31,946 bases of DNA from UBA1672 sp046542355 (GTDB lineage: Bacteria > Pseudomonadota > Alphaproteobacteria > Micavibrionales > Micavibrionaceae): NCBI GenBank assembly GCA_046542355.1, contig JBKHBN010000021.1, positions 1 through 31,946 on the forward strand, written 5' to 3'. Every line of letters begins with the position of its first letter. Position 1 is the stretch's first letter. The translations under genes and the position numbers were made by a program. Below, in pieces: positions 31,662 to 31,946 of this stretch. Below the pieces are notes generated by a model. That model ran no database searches. It was not told where the DNA came from and was given only the letters and a program-made list of their open reading frames with translations.

Positions 31662-31946
31662 ATGTCAGAACCAACAGCCGAGTTTGAAACGGCCTCTGCG
31701 CCTGCGGAGGAACTTTTTATCATCGTTTTAAACCATAATTATACCCACACACAGTGCCCGGGAGCATTACCTGTGCCGGAGACTTCCCCCTTACATAGCG
31801 GCGTGTCAGAAGAGAGCTTTGCGCAGGTTATGCTCGAATTTGCCTATAATGAAGGCAAAGAGATATGGGTTGTTGGCCAAGGCTATGTGATTATGTCCGC
31901 AGATGAAGACACATTGCAGGCCATACAAGCACAATGCGGCCCGCGC
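31662..31946 (+). CDS. Unknown protein, partial, paralogue of the previous gene
   Basis: An open frame from the ATG at 31662 (AAGG upstream) runs to the window edge, 95 codons, no stop. It begins MSEPTAEFETASAPAEELF, then FIIVLNHNYTHTQC, SEESFAQVMLEFAYNEGKEI and WVVGQGYVIMSADEDTLQAI before QAQCGPR. The last block aligns with the C-terminal block of the 214-residue neighbour (strand, turn of Asp/Ser, helix with a terminal Cys-Gly or Cys-Arg-Gly). It lies 32 bp after that gene and is probably in the same operon. The C-terminus is unseen. Confidence 0.65.
   Translation, partial: MSEPTAEFETASAPAEELFIIVLNHNYTHTQCPGALPVPETSPLHSGVSEESFAQVMLEFAYNEGKEIWVVGQGYVIMSADEDTLQAIQAQCGPR

Overview
The window looks like the chromosome of an alphaproteobacterium. 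Signs are the three-subunit transhydrogenase genes pntAA-pntAB-pntB, a bolA/CGFS-glutaredoxin pair beside purC, an mreBCD-PBP2-rodA shape operon, and an HTH domain of the type common in alphaproteobacterial repressors. The order cannot be settled from sequence alone; Rhodospirillales-like or Micavibrio-like lineages are possible.

Left half (1-21500), host genes. A minus-strand pnt operon runs off the left edge. Next is a plus-strand operon for a Lap/Lss-type type I secretion system: TolC-like outer-membrane protein, ABC exporter with a degenerate C39 domain, and HlyD-type adaptor. It is followed 28 bp later by a CHASE2-adenylate cyclase gene. Converging on it is a protein that joins a cyclic-nucleotide-binding domain to an EAL c-di-GMP phosphodiesterase domain. 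Then come rpmJ with promoter and terminator, and mreB, mreC, mreD, mrdA (PBP2) and rodA, which build the lateral cell wall. After these are bolA-grxD (minus), purC (plus), a bidirectional terminator, and a minus-strand pyrE-nadK operon. This PyrE carries an extra N-terminal helix-turn-helix domain.

Right half (21641-31946), a podovirus-like structural module, all plus strand except one gene. It holds two small unknown genes (one possibly a permuted papain-fold protein), a small linker gene, portal, scaffold, major capsid protein, a small head-associated protein, tail tubular A and B type proteins, and an internal-virion-like protein. Two related unknown genes follow, the last cut by the window edge. 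No integrase, terminase, polymerase or lysis gene is visible, so the element may be a remnant, a domesticated module, or simply continue to the right.

The module contains three unusual intergenic blocks. Between scaffold and capsid lies an antisense PilZ (c-di-GMP receptor) gene with a shared terminator, followed by a near-consensus promoter and a structured leader ending in a U-tract. Between the small head gene and the tail genes, a 62-residue membrane protein sits between two terminators, next to a 16-bp tandem repeat and a long inverted repeat. Before the last two genes there is a perfect 24-bp tandem repeat whose core recurs upstream of the PilZ gene. c-di-GMP and cAMP components (cyclase, cNMP-EAL, PilZ) are notably frequent for one window.
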